NCBI GenBank assembly: GCA_049999765.1
Contig: JBNGIQ010009337.1
Span: 1 to 41,245, forward strand
Length of the DNA: 41,245 nt
Source of the DNA: Phaeoceros laevis
Lineage: Eukaryota; Anthocerotophyta; Anthocerotopsida; Notothyladales
Direction: 5' to 3'
Shown here: piece by piece, positions 9,417 through 20,270 of the stretch
How the letters are laid out: each line of letters starts with the position of its first letter
Numbering within the stretch: the first letter of the stretch is position 1
The notes under the pieces: model-generated
Told to the model about the DNA's origin: nothing
What the model saw: only the letters and a program-made list of their open reading frames with translations
Databases searched by the model: none
Translations under genes and position numbers: made by a program

Positions 9417-12400
9417 CTAGTCTGCCCTGCACTGCAACAAAACACCCCGTGCCTCATCCTTCACCTCACCCCAACTATGCTCATAGTCTCGAGTGTTTTC
9501 CATCTGGCGTTTCAGCTCCTCAACGGTGATCGATTGGTGCTTTCGATGTAGACACAAAATGGGCCCGTTGGTATGTAACAAGCAGTCCGGCCTAATGGCG
9601 CTCCTCAAGTGCAACACTCTGGCATCCCTCATGGGATGAACAGAAGGAGCGAATTTTCTCAATAAAGTGATGGTGCATGAACTCCATGATGAGGTCATGA
9701 GACTGGGAAGATTTGACCATGATATCCACGAACGAGCCAGACGAGCCGCTGAACTCAATGATAATTTCCATACCATTCACCCACATAGTGACGAGATTTT
9801 TTTCCAAGGTGCAGAAATCGCTGTTGTTACTTGTGACCCATTTTTGCTCAAATGCGTGGTTATGCAACACCACCTACAGGTTGAAGGTTAGCAAGCATGA
9901 CATTAGCAACGTACAAGCTCCATAAAAACTCGTCTTGGCAGAAGAACATAAAAGCAGATATGTATGTACCACCAGCGGTGATGGGTTTAAACCGTGGTCG
10001 TGAATGGCTAAGTTACCTGTAGGCGTGGGAAGAAGCCGTCAGCGAGAAATGTCCTCCGGAGATCAGCACACTATAGTCTTCGGCCGACAAGCATGGGTGT
10101 AGGAGTCTTGGACTTGCACCATGTCCTTTGTCGCTTCCCGGCTGCAGCCTTGTTGCCCCCATCATCAAAGATGGCTGGCAGCCCCCATCATCAAAGATGG
10201 CTGGCAGAAAATACCCAGTGTTCGGGTCACCACATGTTTTCTCATAGCATAGGTTCATGACAAGCATGAGATGAATAAGTTGGTCTGGCATCGCAGCATT
10301 TGAGTCCATGCCAGGGACACTGTTCATTGCTTTCTCCAACAAGCAGTTGAGATACCTTTGAGTGACGAATCCATTGTCAGATCTCTCCTGTCGTACTGCT
10401 CGTAGACACATGCAAAGAAATGACAGCGGCCTTGCCCTTCACATGAGAAGATGTCAATAAGTTGACCTAGCACGCCATGGCCAAACCACCTAGGTCGCAT
10501 GACGATGAATTTGAGGTTTTCATGATATATGATCTCCCCGGAGTTGTGCAAGTACGCATTTACTAGTTTCCACTCCTTGTCCTTACCCGAGAGGGTGTTC
10601 TTAGCCGCTGCCTTCTTCTTAACCTCTACCTTGGCGGCCTCCTTAAAAAACCTTGAGCAAAGTCTTGCAAACTCGGATGTGAAGATGACAGAGCGAGCTT
10701 GTGCCTCATGTTGCAGATTCTGAATCTTCAAAACCTGGGTGCATATGATGGGCTCCTCCAGGAGACTATCCAGGGTGCTTCTCAAAGATTGTTCTACGTG
10801 GCTGCACCATCTTTCCAACTCTGGATCTTGTTTAGCCCAAGGCATTCACAAGAAAAGGTTGGGCACGATTAAACCATGAATCCACATGAGTGAGTTTATC
10901 CAGTCTGTCCTTGTTTGTGATGACAACCAAAACAAACGGTGCAACTGAACCTGGCTGGTAGTTGGAAGCAATGAGACGTAACCAATAGAGTAGCTCCTCT
11001 TTCAATTGACTCCTCCCCTTCATTTTACCTGCTCCAATCTCTCTTGGGCTCACAATGGGATTGAAAGTTAGCACGAACAAAGCAGCAGCACTGACCCCGT
11101 TCGGAAACATGACATCATGGAGAGCATGAAACTCTCTCTGGCCAGCAAGATCCCACACAGAGAGCCGCACATCTTCATTATCCTTAAGCAAATGAATTTC
11201 AATGCCTCGTGTTCGCTTGTGAAGTTCTCTATCATGTGAGGATTGGCCACACACCAAACGTCGCAAGGGCTGCACCGGGAAGCCTGTCCTTTTCTCTGAA
11301 TTGCTTTGCATAAGAACCTTCATGGCTTGAAAAAGAGTGGATTTGCCTGAAGGCCGCAACAAAGAACTAGATTCAGTCTTGAAACCGCAATATGGTACAC
11401 ATATTCTAACCACTCAAAAGGAGTCACCAAGTGCTACATGTAAGTAAACCGTGTACACACATGTAGAATGACTTACCAGCATATGCATTTCCAGAGAGAA
11501 TAAGTCGGCAGGATTTGGGCTTTTCCTTTTGAGTCATGGCAGACAAAACATTCTTGAAATTCTTTTTCCGACGAAGCTCCTCTTGTGTGCTCTCAGCTTT
11601 GCCAGCTGTATCAAGTGGAGTCTCTCGCAAGTCCATTTTTGGATGGAAGTGTTGTTCCGAAGGAGGTCAAAGAAAGCAGCCTCCACTTGGTTCCCTTGGA
11701 GTCCTTTGCAGCCCCACAAGTCGATGGATGTGAGCGTCTTGTTGCGGCCAAGTGCTGGGAGGATGATAGTGGCCCATTCTGTGGCCGAGTAGGGTGCCTC
11801 TGACAAATCAAGCTCCTCAAGTGACTGGTTAGAGGAAATCATGGAAGCGATCAGCTCCGCTCCAGGCAACATTCTCCCCATGCTTTGGCCTGTATGTTCC
11901 ATGGACGTCTTGAGTATTTTAAGAGCACTAGGTTGTTGGCGGCCAAGCCGCGGACAAGGGCGTCCATGGCCTTCTTACCGATTCTATTCAAGCCGATGTC
12001 CAGTTCCTCCAGCGTGTTGTTTGTCCGCAACCCCTTTCCAAGGCATCCTGCCTCGTCCTCCAGCTCACAGTTGCGCACATCTAGCTTCCGAAGGCTGCAG
12101 CGCTTGTTGGCCAGAATGGCACACAGGTGGACCTCCCCGGCCTGTCCGATCTTGTTCAAAGATATGTTCAGCGCCTTCAAGCCGCCGGCGCCGGTCCTAG
12201 GCCTTCTGGGAGGAGAAGCGGCTTGCGATTGAGACACAAGTGCACCGCGAAGGTGGCCGACTCCCTCTCCTGTCATCCCAATCCGAGGCAAGGAAAGTCC
12301 TTGGATAGTGGAGTTGTTGCGGAGCATGGCGGCCAGCTGCTCCACACCCTTGTCCCCCACTTTACAATGACGCAAGTTGAGTTGGATCAGGCTAGTATTT

Positions 12401-13029
12401 GCTTGCAGAGCCCGGGCAATGTGGCTCGTCCCATTTGCTGTCGTGCCTGTCTTTGTCATGGTGAGGCTTTGGAGCCTGCAATGGGTGGAGTCCAGTAGGT
12501 GCGCCAAGTGCTGGCACGCCCTCTCTGTCCCAAATGCGTCACTGCCATATATCTCGAGGTGTCGTACAGGGGTGCTCCAGTGTTGAGACATCAAAGCGGA
12601 ACAAAGCACCTCCAATGCTTGCTCGCCACATTCCAAGCCCAACCATTTCCAGTCATCACTGTAATCGGTACCAATCTGGAGCACAAGGCTGCTCTGGGCC
12701 ACAGGAAGGGGTAGAGAGGGTGCCAAGGCAAGTAGTAAGCAGAAGCAGAGCTGGGCCAGGACATCTCCTCCAACCGAATGTCCTTGCACACCTGCTGGTA
12801 GCAGCCCCTTCAACTCCGCTTCGTATTCTTCACGCACTGCCACCAACAACTTCCGTACTTTGCGATCTTTCAGAGAGATCTTTGCAGATCCGTCATCCTT
12901 CCGCTCCGTGCAATCATCTTGCAGAAACATTCGCAATTTGTGGGAGAGGGCCGGAGCGAGGCGAGGCGGCAGCTCCAGGATCTCACCTGCATTCATCATT
13001 TTCACAGGGGTTAGTTTTAGACCTTCCAT
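9417..13029 (-). pseudogene. LRR-Roc-COR (ROCO) gene, copy 2, broken
   Basis: Starts at the ATG at 13029 (MEGLKLTPVKMMNAGEILEL). LRRs run from about 12700 to 11650 (LQSLTMTKTG, LKALNISLNKIGQAG, LRKLDVRNCELEDE, LEELDIGLNRIGKK). Roc: P-loop GNAYAGKST rebuilt by splicing the intron 11347-11476, G3 WDLAGQREFHALHD, G4 TNKDRLDK. The COR region follows (about 10845-10017; RPRWFGHGVLGQLIDIF, DNGFVTQRYLNCLLEK), then an intron at 9874-10016 and the exon starting VVLHNHAFEQKW. Lesions against copy 1: one base missing near 11932 and near 11636, an extra base near 10405, a 26-bp duplication at 10155-10206, TAG at 10073-10071, two bases lost near 9597 and TAG at 9419-9417. After the last stop the same frame runs directly into the caspase-like domain. 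The intact ancestor was probably one ROCO-caspase protein (inference). Confidence 0.8.
10155..10206. repeat. 26-bp tandem duplication inside ROCO copy 2
   Basis: The unit gcccccatcatcaaagatgg plus ctggca at 10155-10180 is repeated exactly at 10181-10206. Copy 1 has a single copy near 1217-1245. Twenty-six is not a multiple of three, so the COR frame is broken here. Confidence 0.95.
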
Positions 13030-13232
13030 GCTGGGGACCTGTGCGTGCGTGAGCTCCTCCTCAGGACTGCAGTCTGCAGTCGCAACGCAACGCAACGCAC
13101 TCCTCGTAGGCCTGCTGCTATGGTAGCTTGCCTTGCCGACTTCCTGGAGCAGGCTGGGCATGGAACGTCGAAGGAAAAGGTTGACCGATGTAGGCATATA
13201 GGCGGGAGGCCACCGCCCCCTCTTGTGTAATA

Positions 13233-13611
13233 GGGCGACTCAAACATTCGCCCGTCAAAAACTCCCGCGGCCGTTTTTGTTTCACCGTCGGGTCCCGACG
13301 GGTCCCCCGTGAAGACAGTGCATGAAGTTTTGTCGAGGCCGGCGCGCGGCAGAATGTGGTAAGTTGCAAATCCCGGAAGCGGGAATTGTGGTAAGCCAAA
13401 TTGGGGCATCTCGGTGTGTGTGTGTGGACAAGGTAAAAAACCAGCAAGTTAGAAAGCCGGGAACTTCAAGGCCTCTAGTTAAAAAGGCGGGATTAAAAAA
13501 GCCGAGAAGCGGACGGTGGAGAGGGCCGGGACGGGTTTTCCCGCGGGCGCCCCTGTCCCGGCCCTCTGACGGGGCCCCCGTCGAGGCCGACGGGGGATGT
13601 TTGAGTCGCCC
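13233..13611. mobile_element. 379-bp MITE-like non-autonomous DNA transposon
   Basis: The element starts GGGCGACTCAAACAT (13233-13247) and ends ATGTTTGAGTCGCCC (13597-13611), perfect 15-bp inverted repeats. It is flanked by a direct repeat TAATA at 13228-13232 and 13612-13616. The equivalent place upstream of ROCO copy 1 (about 4336-4352) reads tcttgtgtaatagtgcggac without the element: an empty site with a single TAATA. The interior is GC-rich, holds several ccgtcgg/ccgacgg phrases and encodes no transposase. Apparent 5-bp target duplication; superfamily not assignable by eye. Confidence 0.88.
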
Positions 13612-13901
13612 TAATAGTGCGGACGGGATATTCGAGCATCCAATTGATCACCACTTTTATCTGTAAGAAACTGACTCAGAGCCAACTACAGCCCTGTATA
13701 CAGTAGCTCCATGTGAGCCAGCAGACTGGGGACCAGTCAGATGGGCCAGCACACGTCATCAACTTGATGAGCAGTTCCATGACCCGGATGAGGAGGGAAG
13801 CCGCGGACCCACCCGTTGTTTCAACAATAATGTTCCTGAGTCAATCAAATGACCTCAGCAGATTCGGAATAACTTTGAACCAGTCGGTCTAGTGACTCTA
13901 G

Positions 13902-14000
13902 TCGGTGGAGGAATCGCTGGCACCTAATATCCTATAGCTACTAATCTACTTGGAGCAAGCTGGCAATGACATCCTAGGTTAGGGCTGAAGTCTCTAACGA
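13902..14000. repeat. Flank repeat shared with 6365-6456
   Basis: This stretch continues the 5' flank of ROCO copy 2 and reappears at 6365-6456. It carries tctacttggagc and catcctaggttagggct. It ends about 15 bases before the stop codon of the ABCB gene, marking the outer edge of the ROCO segmental duplication. Confidence 0.7.
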
Positions 14001-14014
14001 ATGTGAAGGGTGCT

Positions 14015-17000
14015 CTATGTGGTCTGCATTCGCACTAGCGAACAGTAAGCTCCACCTTCCTTCCCCATGAGCTGCTCATGAGTGCCTTGCTCCAGAATGC
14101 GCCCCTCCTGGAGCACGGCTATGGTGTGAGCCTGTCGAATGGTGGAAAGCCGGTGGGCCACAACCACAGTCGTTCTCCCCACCATCATCTTGTCTAGCGC
14201 GCCCTGCACCACAGCCTCCGACTCCGCGTCCAGCGCGCTGGTGGCCTCGTCCAGCAGCAAGATGGATGGGTTCTTCAACACCGCCCTGGCTATGGCTACT
14301 CGCTGCTTTTGCCCTCCCGAGAGGAGCAGCCCCCTGGCTCCTGCAAACGTCTCGTACCCGTCCGGCAAGGAGCTGCAGGCATCAATTCCAACAGCAGACG
14401 GGGTAAGTGAACAAAATTCCAAGCTTGTAAGGGTTTGGTCTCTAGGTTGTACTCTAACCCTGAATGCGAGCTCGGCGCACTCACCTGATGAATGTGTGCG
14501 CGTTGGCTGCTTTGGCAGCTTGGATGATTTCGGCTTCGGTGCAGTTGTCTCTCCCGTAGGCGATGTTTTGTTTGATGCTTGCGGCGAATAGGGTGGGCTC
14601 CTGGCTCACCAGCCCCATGTGTGCACGGAGAGCCCGCAGGTTGTACAAGGTGATGTCCTTCCCGTCCACCAGCACTCGGCCGTGGAGGGGGTCATAGAAT
14701 CTCTCGATCAGGCTGATGATGGTGGACTTGCCTGACCCGCTCTGCCCCACCATGGCCACGGTGCGGCCTGCGGAGATTTTGAGCTGGAAGGCCTTGAACA
14801 CCAGGATGTGGGGTCTGGCAGGGTAAGCGAAGGTGACGTTTTGCAGCTCCACATTGCCGTCTATCTTGGTGGGCTTCTCGCCCCGCTCATCGTCTGGCTC
14901 GATCTTGGTTGCCCTGTCCAGGATGTCGAACACAGAGCTCACACACTGGGAGCTGCGGGCTAAGTCTGGGGTCAGCACGATGATGGCGTCCGCTAGAACG
15001 CGGCCTGTGGCTACCAGGGTGAAGTAGGCCTTGATGAAGGTCCCGAAGCTGGCCCTGTGTTGCTTTACAACTTGGGCCCCGTACCAGAGCATCAACGCCC
15101 AGGAGGAGTACATGACCCCAAAGGATGCTCCCACTCCGATGCCGGCTATGTGAGATCGTCTTGCTGTCTGCTGCCGTGGCCCCTTGAGCTTGGACTCGAA
15201 CAGCTTCATCACTCTGTCCTGGGAAGAAAAGGCTGTGATGGTACGCAGCTGAGACACGGCCTCGCTGGCTACCTGCAACATCAATCGGATCTGAAACTTC
15301 TTCACAAGTATGTAACCCCCTGCTCAACAGGTCTCCTGTCCTTCCAGAAATCTGAACAGTCGTTACAAGTAGGTCTTGACGTACCTGGCTTGCCTCCAGT
15401 TGTCCCCTTGCGGAGATTTTGGCGAACTGATCAAGGAACATGCGTTTGGCGCAGTAACAGATGATGATGATGGGCTGCATTGTGATCAGCACCACGGTAA
15501 TCCTCCAGGAAAGTACGAAGCCGATGGTGTAAGCTACAGCAAGTGCACTAATTGTGGACACCATCAGCGAGAGCCTGTCGCCAACCAACGACCGTACCTG
15601 CATCACCCCAATACAGGTCAGCTTCATAAAACAGCAGGTTTGATCAGGAAGTTCAAACTGTGTTTAGCATGGCACTTACCAGAGATGCATCTGTCCCTAG
15701 TCTTCCACACACGGCTCCACTCGAGTTCTCATCCCTGTCGAACCAGCCAACCTCAAACCTCAAGATCTGCTGCAGCATCATCTTCCTCACTCTTGCCGTC
15801 AGTTCCTCTCCCATGATAGCGAAGTAATAATGCTGGGTGAGGTTGGTCACAACGGCCAGGACCATGAGACCTACAAAAACTCCCGAAACAGCTCGGACTT
15901 CGTGCTTGGCAGTGCTGGTGCTGGGGCGGTAGAAGGCTTCTAGCAGCTGCCCCAGAAGGTATGAGAACACTGGATGCATGAAACCGAATCCAATGGCACC
16001 CACACACGCCATCAAAGCCTCTTTCCACTCAGGTGCATTCAAAGCCAGAAGCCTCCATATGGTCACGTCCTCAACCGGGTCCTTTTCTGTGGGCTTGCCC
16101 TCACTGTCTGGCTGGTCGAAGATGGTGTCAAAGTCATCTCCCTTGTCTGCAAATGCTTCACTCAGAGCCCTCTTCAAGGACCCGGATAGTGTCAGCATTC
16201 TTAAGGACCTGGAAAGACTGGAGCACCGCAGCGAGGCTGCTCTACTTGAGCCTCTGCTCAACACCTTGGACTGGGACCTTGAAAGCGAATTTCTGAGTGA
16301 TTGATCGGCTTCATATTTTGCAGCATCGACATTGGAAGGCTGCGACTGCTGTAGCTTTACGAGCCCATGGTACACTCCCTCCGTAGTTATCAGATCCTCA
16401 TGGTCTCCCAGCTCAACCACTTGTCCTGACTGCATGACTGCTATCAGGTCGGCGTTCCGGATTGTGCTGAGCCTATGTGCCACAGTAAGTGTAGTCCGTC
16501 CTTTAGCTGCTTGCTCCAAAGTCTCCTGCACCACTCTCTCTGACTCAGCATCCAAAGCACTTGTGGCTTCATCAAGGAGTAAGACTGGAGGGTTTTTCAA
16601 GATTGCCCGAGCAATGGCTATTCTCTGCTTCTGACCCCCTGACATCTGAACTCCACGCTCCCCAACCTACAGCGGGAAGATCAATTAACGACAATCAGCT
16701 TTTAGATAGCAGTTCAAAGTGCCTTAGTTCTGCTTCGAAGACTGCATACCTGTGTGTCGTAACCCTGGGGGCACTGGCAGATGAAGCCATGTGCGTTTGC
16801 GGCCTTTGCCGCCTCCACCACTTCGTCCATGCTTGCACCCTCTTTCCCGTAGAGGATGTTCTCTCTGATGGAAGTCGCGAATAAAGCTGGCTCCTGGCTT
16901 ACCAGACCTATTTGCATCCTCAGCCACTTGAGCTGCAGCCTCTTGATGTTGAAATTGTCGATCAAAACTTCACCTCGCTGAGGATCGTAGAAGCGCTCCA

Positions 17001-18660
17001 GTAAACCGATCACAGTCGATTTCCCAGAACCGCTACTTCCCACGAGAGCCACATTCATGCCAGCTGCTATACGCAAGTTGAATGCCTTCAAAACCTGTAC
17101 CTCAGGGCGGCAAGGGTAGCAGAAGCCCACGTCTCTGAACTCAATCCGACCTTCAATGTTTTCCAAAATCTGGCCACTCATGTCATCGGAGTCGATAGGT
17201 GGGACGCGATTTATCACTTGAAACATCCGGTGACCTGCAAGTGTTCCCTCAGTGAAGGATCGGATGCTTGGGGTGGCCTGGCTGAGAGATCTACACAGAT
17301 TTGTTGCACACCCACAATGAGTTCTGGTGACCACTTCTGCGAGAAACATTGCAACTACTGAGCAACGAACCAGGTACGCACTCACATTGCACCGGATATG
17401 ATGACGAATCCTAACAGCACAACTTCAGCGCCATTGACTTGGTGTTTCTCCACGAGCACCTGGCCCACCCAAGACATGACAGCCCAAAGGAGGTAGGATA
17501 TCCCCGACGAGGCAAGGGCAATTCCTTTCGCCAGCCCCTGCTTCAATCCCAGTTTGAGAGTTCCTGCTAGAGCACCAACAAATTGTTCCACAGTACGATT
17601 CTCGGCTGCGAAAGAGTGGACAGTCCTGATGGAGGAAATTGCCTCCTCCGCTACAACGTTGGCTTTGTCATACTCCTGCATCAATTTGGCTGTGAGATCT
17701 GTAAGAGCCTTCTTGTACATGAGTCCGGGGGCCAGAACGACAGGTGTGAGGGCAAGTGCAATTAGAGCCAGCTGCCAGCATATGTAGAAGCCCACAATGT
17801 ATGCACCCACAAGCTGCAGCATATTGGCAATGAAATTGCCCACCTGAAGAGCCAATTGATCTGAAATTCAGCCACTGATTGGAGCGCAGGCTCCCCAGGA
17901 TCTGGAAGAACTAAAATCCTCATCTAAATGAAGGAATTTAACACAGTTGGGTAGGTTTCTGACCTTCTCGCTCATGGCATCTTGGACGGTCTCGCTGTCC
18001 CTGGCCACGTTGCTAACCACTTCCGCCGTGCTGGTCCCTTTCCCATCAAAAAACCCCACATTCTGCCTCAAAATGGCTCTCAGGTACTTGGCTCTGATCT
18101 TTGCAGACTGCCTTTCTCCTGTTCTAATCCAGCAGCTCACCTCTGCAGGAAACAACAGTGCAACATTTGATTAAAACCTGGCAGCAGCAAAGCAGTTCTT
18201 GCTTCAGTCCTGAAAAAGTTCAGCTGGCTGTCCTGGTTGAATCAAGAACGCGTCTGTAGACACAGACTCACCCATGTAGGCTGTGACCCATCCAAAAATT
18301 CCAACGTAGACCATGTACAAGCAATACTGCACACAGGTTCCGACTCTTTCATCAGAACCCAAATTAAACCTGATGGATCTGCATATACCTGCTTCGAACG
18401 ATATTCACCTTGCTGACTTCGGATGCCATTTTAGAGCCATCATTCTGAAGGGAACCAAAGCTGTTAATCAGTTTGCTGAGCACAAGACAGACGATGGGCA
18501 CCGCGGCACCTTCTCCAGCAGCCCCAACGGTGCCCAGCAGCATCAAAGCCTTGTCGTACTTGTCTGCATACTTGAACAGATCGAAATACCGCGGGGCTGC
18601 ACTCGCCAATTCCTCGCCAGCAGCACCTTGAACCTTGCCTCCACAATTATGCCGCTGCAT
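14015..18660 (-). CDS. Full-size ABC transporter, subfamily B (MDR/P-glycoprotein)
   Basis: Nine exons can be joined with GT-AG borders and matching phases: 18660-18409, 18326-18272, 18142-17964, 17843-17386, 17290-16750, 16666-15680, 15597-15385, 15272-14485, 14372-14015, giving 1276 aa, normal for ABCB. Order is TMD1-NBD1-TMD2-NBD2. NBD1: A-loop Tyr in FCYPCRPEV, Walker [10 protein letters not shown] (about 399-407), Q-loop [10 protein letters not shown], signature MSGGQ (about 503), Walker [13 protein letters not shown]-loop AHRLST. NBD2: Walker [10 protein letters not shown] (about 1071-1079), [32 protein letters not shown]. The first signature has Met instead of Leu, which is tolerated in the family. 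The start is the ATG at 18660 ([10 protein letters not shown]). Plant ABCBs export or import auxin and other amphipathic compounds across the plasma membrane; the substrate cannot be told here. No lesion was found. Confidence 0.95.
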
Positions 18661-20270
18661 GGTAGCTGCTTGTGGGAACCTCACCAAGAGCGTGAATGCA
18701 GCCAAAGTCCTCAAGTAATCAAGCGCCGGGGAGCAGGCTGAAAGGGTGTGACTGATAACATGTGACTATGTTGCGCACGCCAGGTAGCAGCAGTCACCAG
18801 TCGGGGAGGAGGCACGGAGTGTGTGAAGCGAGGTGGCAGCTGCAAGTCTCCACCACGTCCAGCAGCTGGTGAGAGCGTGAACGTTATAAAGGCAGCAGCA
18901 GGACATGGAGGCGTGGCAATTGGGCAACACCTGCTGGAGGAGGGAGAGAGCACTGGCGTGCCCGTACCGCCGGCGGGACACATTCCTTGCATCATGGTGC
19001 CCTGGCCCGGGCCGGGTAGGATCTGCCAGCCTGCCTGCCTGCCTCAACTTACAGCTTGCTTTCCACCAGGTACATCGCAGTGCGGACAACCTTGGAGGAG
19101 AAGGAGCATATGCATGCACGCAGCAAATGCATGAATGAGCAGGCAATTGCAAGCGTGCTGCAGTGAGCGCAACATAGCCTAAGCAGCCCATGAGCAAGCC
19201 CTCCGACTGGCTCAGCAGGCACTTGTCAAAGAAGCAGGCGACGCCAGCAGCTGCAGCAGCAACAATGCAGCAAGACACAGAGAGATCTGAGAAGGGATGG
19301 TCCCACAGACACAGATTGTGCTGCTTGGAAGCCTGGCTACCAGCTTCCCCTAATAAGGGCCCTTGTGTTACGTGGTCCCTCCCCTGAAGAGCCACGCTGG
19401 CGTGGCGTAACCATCTGTGGGCTGACGTTTGCGACTAGAGCACGCCCCTTGGAAAGCAATCCCTCGAGCTGCTTTCTTCGACTGGAGAGGGGGACAGGAC
19501 AGGTGAGAGGCAGCTGATTGATGAAAGTGATGGTTATTTGGTGTGTTGCTCGAACAAGAAAGTAAGCAGACTGCAGACTGCCAGTTTAGCGGGGTTTCGG
19601 TGAGTCATCACGGGGTCCCTGCACCCACTGCAGCCAGTTCTCGCTGCCTTCTGACCTCATCGGACATAAATTCTGCGAGCAGCGTGACAGGACGGGCTTG
19701 CTGGCTTGGCTGCCTTTATTGAAGATTCCTTTGGCCAGCCAGCTCTTCCTATGTATCATATTCTCAGCAGCACTTCTTTAACCTCCCCTTCCTCTCTGGT
19801 AGGTCTGCACTTGCACATGGAACTGTGCCGCAAGCCTTGCACACGATTTGTGTCATAAAAACTAGTAAATACATGGCTATGAACATCCAGGAATTCAAGA
19901 AAATGTCAAGGACAGATATCACCGGTAGAGGTCCCTGAGGTATGAGCATTCTCTGACGGTCAACACGAATGAGTCAGGGCATGTCACACACCAGTGGCTA
20001 AGAGGTAGGGTACATGTGCTAGAACCTCTTCAAATCCTGCATCACCGACCATTTCGATTTGTTCTCCCATGTACAGTAGATAAATACATCAATGCTAGTT
20101 GCAGGTGCCTTGAGGCTGCCCACGCAACATGTCCACGTATTCAACCTCGCATCCCACATGGGTGGGTGCTGCTGACATATATGATACCCCTCCTCCTGAA
20201 TCTCAACCACGAATTGAATTGTGGCGACAGGCTATCCCAACTTCATCTGGGAGCATTCTTATTTTCTTTT
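18661..20270. other. Intergenic region upstream of ABCB and downstream of the peroxidase
   Basis: About 1.6 kb without a recognisable gene. It should hold the ABCB promoter (minus strand, just above 18660) and the 3' end of the peroxidase transcript. The phrase ttataaaggc near 18886 could be a TATA element, but its relation to any start is unclear. A 209-codon minus-strand frame (19395-18766) shows no domain and is probably chance. The short hydrophobic frame at 19949-19764 is likewise unsupported. Confidence 0.5.

Noticed and set aside
10529-10723. Small plus-strand frame in ROCO copy 2
   Set aside because: Antisense to the COR coding region; no independent support.
12534-13052. Plus-strand frame of 172 codons
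   Set aside because: Antisense shadow of the conserved LRR region of ROCO copy 2.
18766-19395. Minus-strand frame of 209 codons upstream of ABCB
   Set aside because: Cys/Ala/Ser-rich without recognisable motifs and in a low-complexity region; treated as chance.
19764-19949. Hydrophobic 61-codon minus-strand frame as a membrane anchor of the peroxidase
   Set aside because: The peroxidase has a clear end (LIDSGAKWRA-stop) at 20271, in line with the family C-terminus, so no anchor follows.
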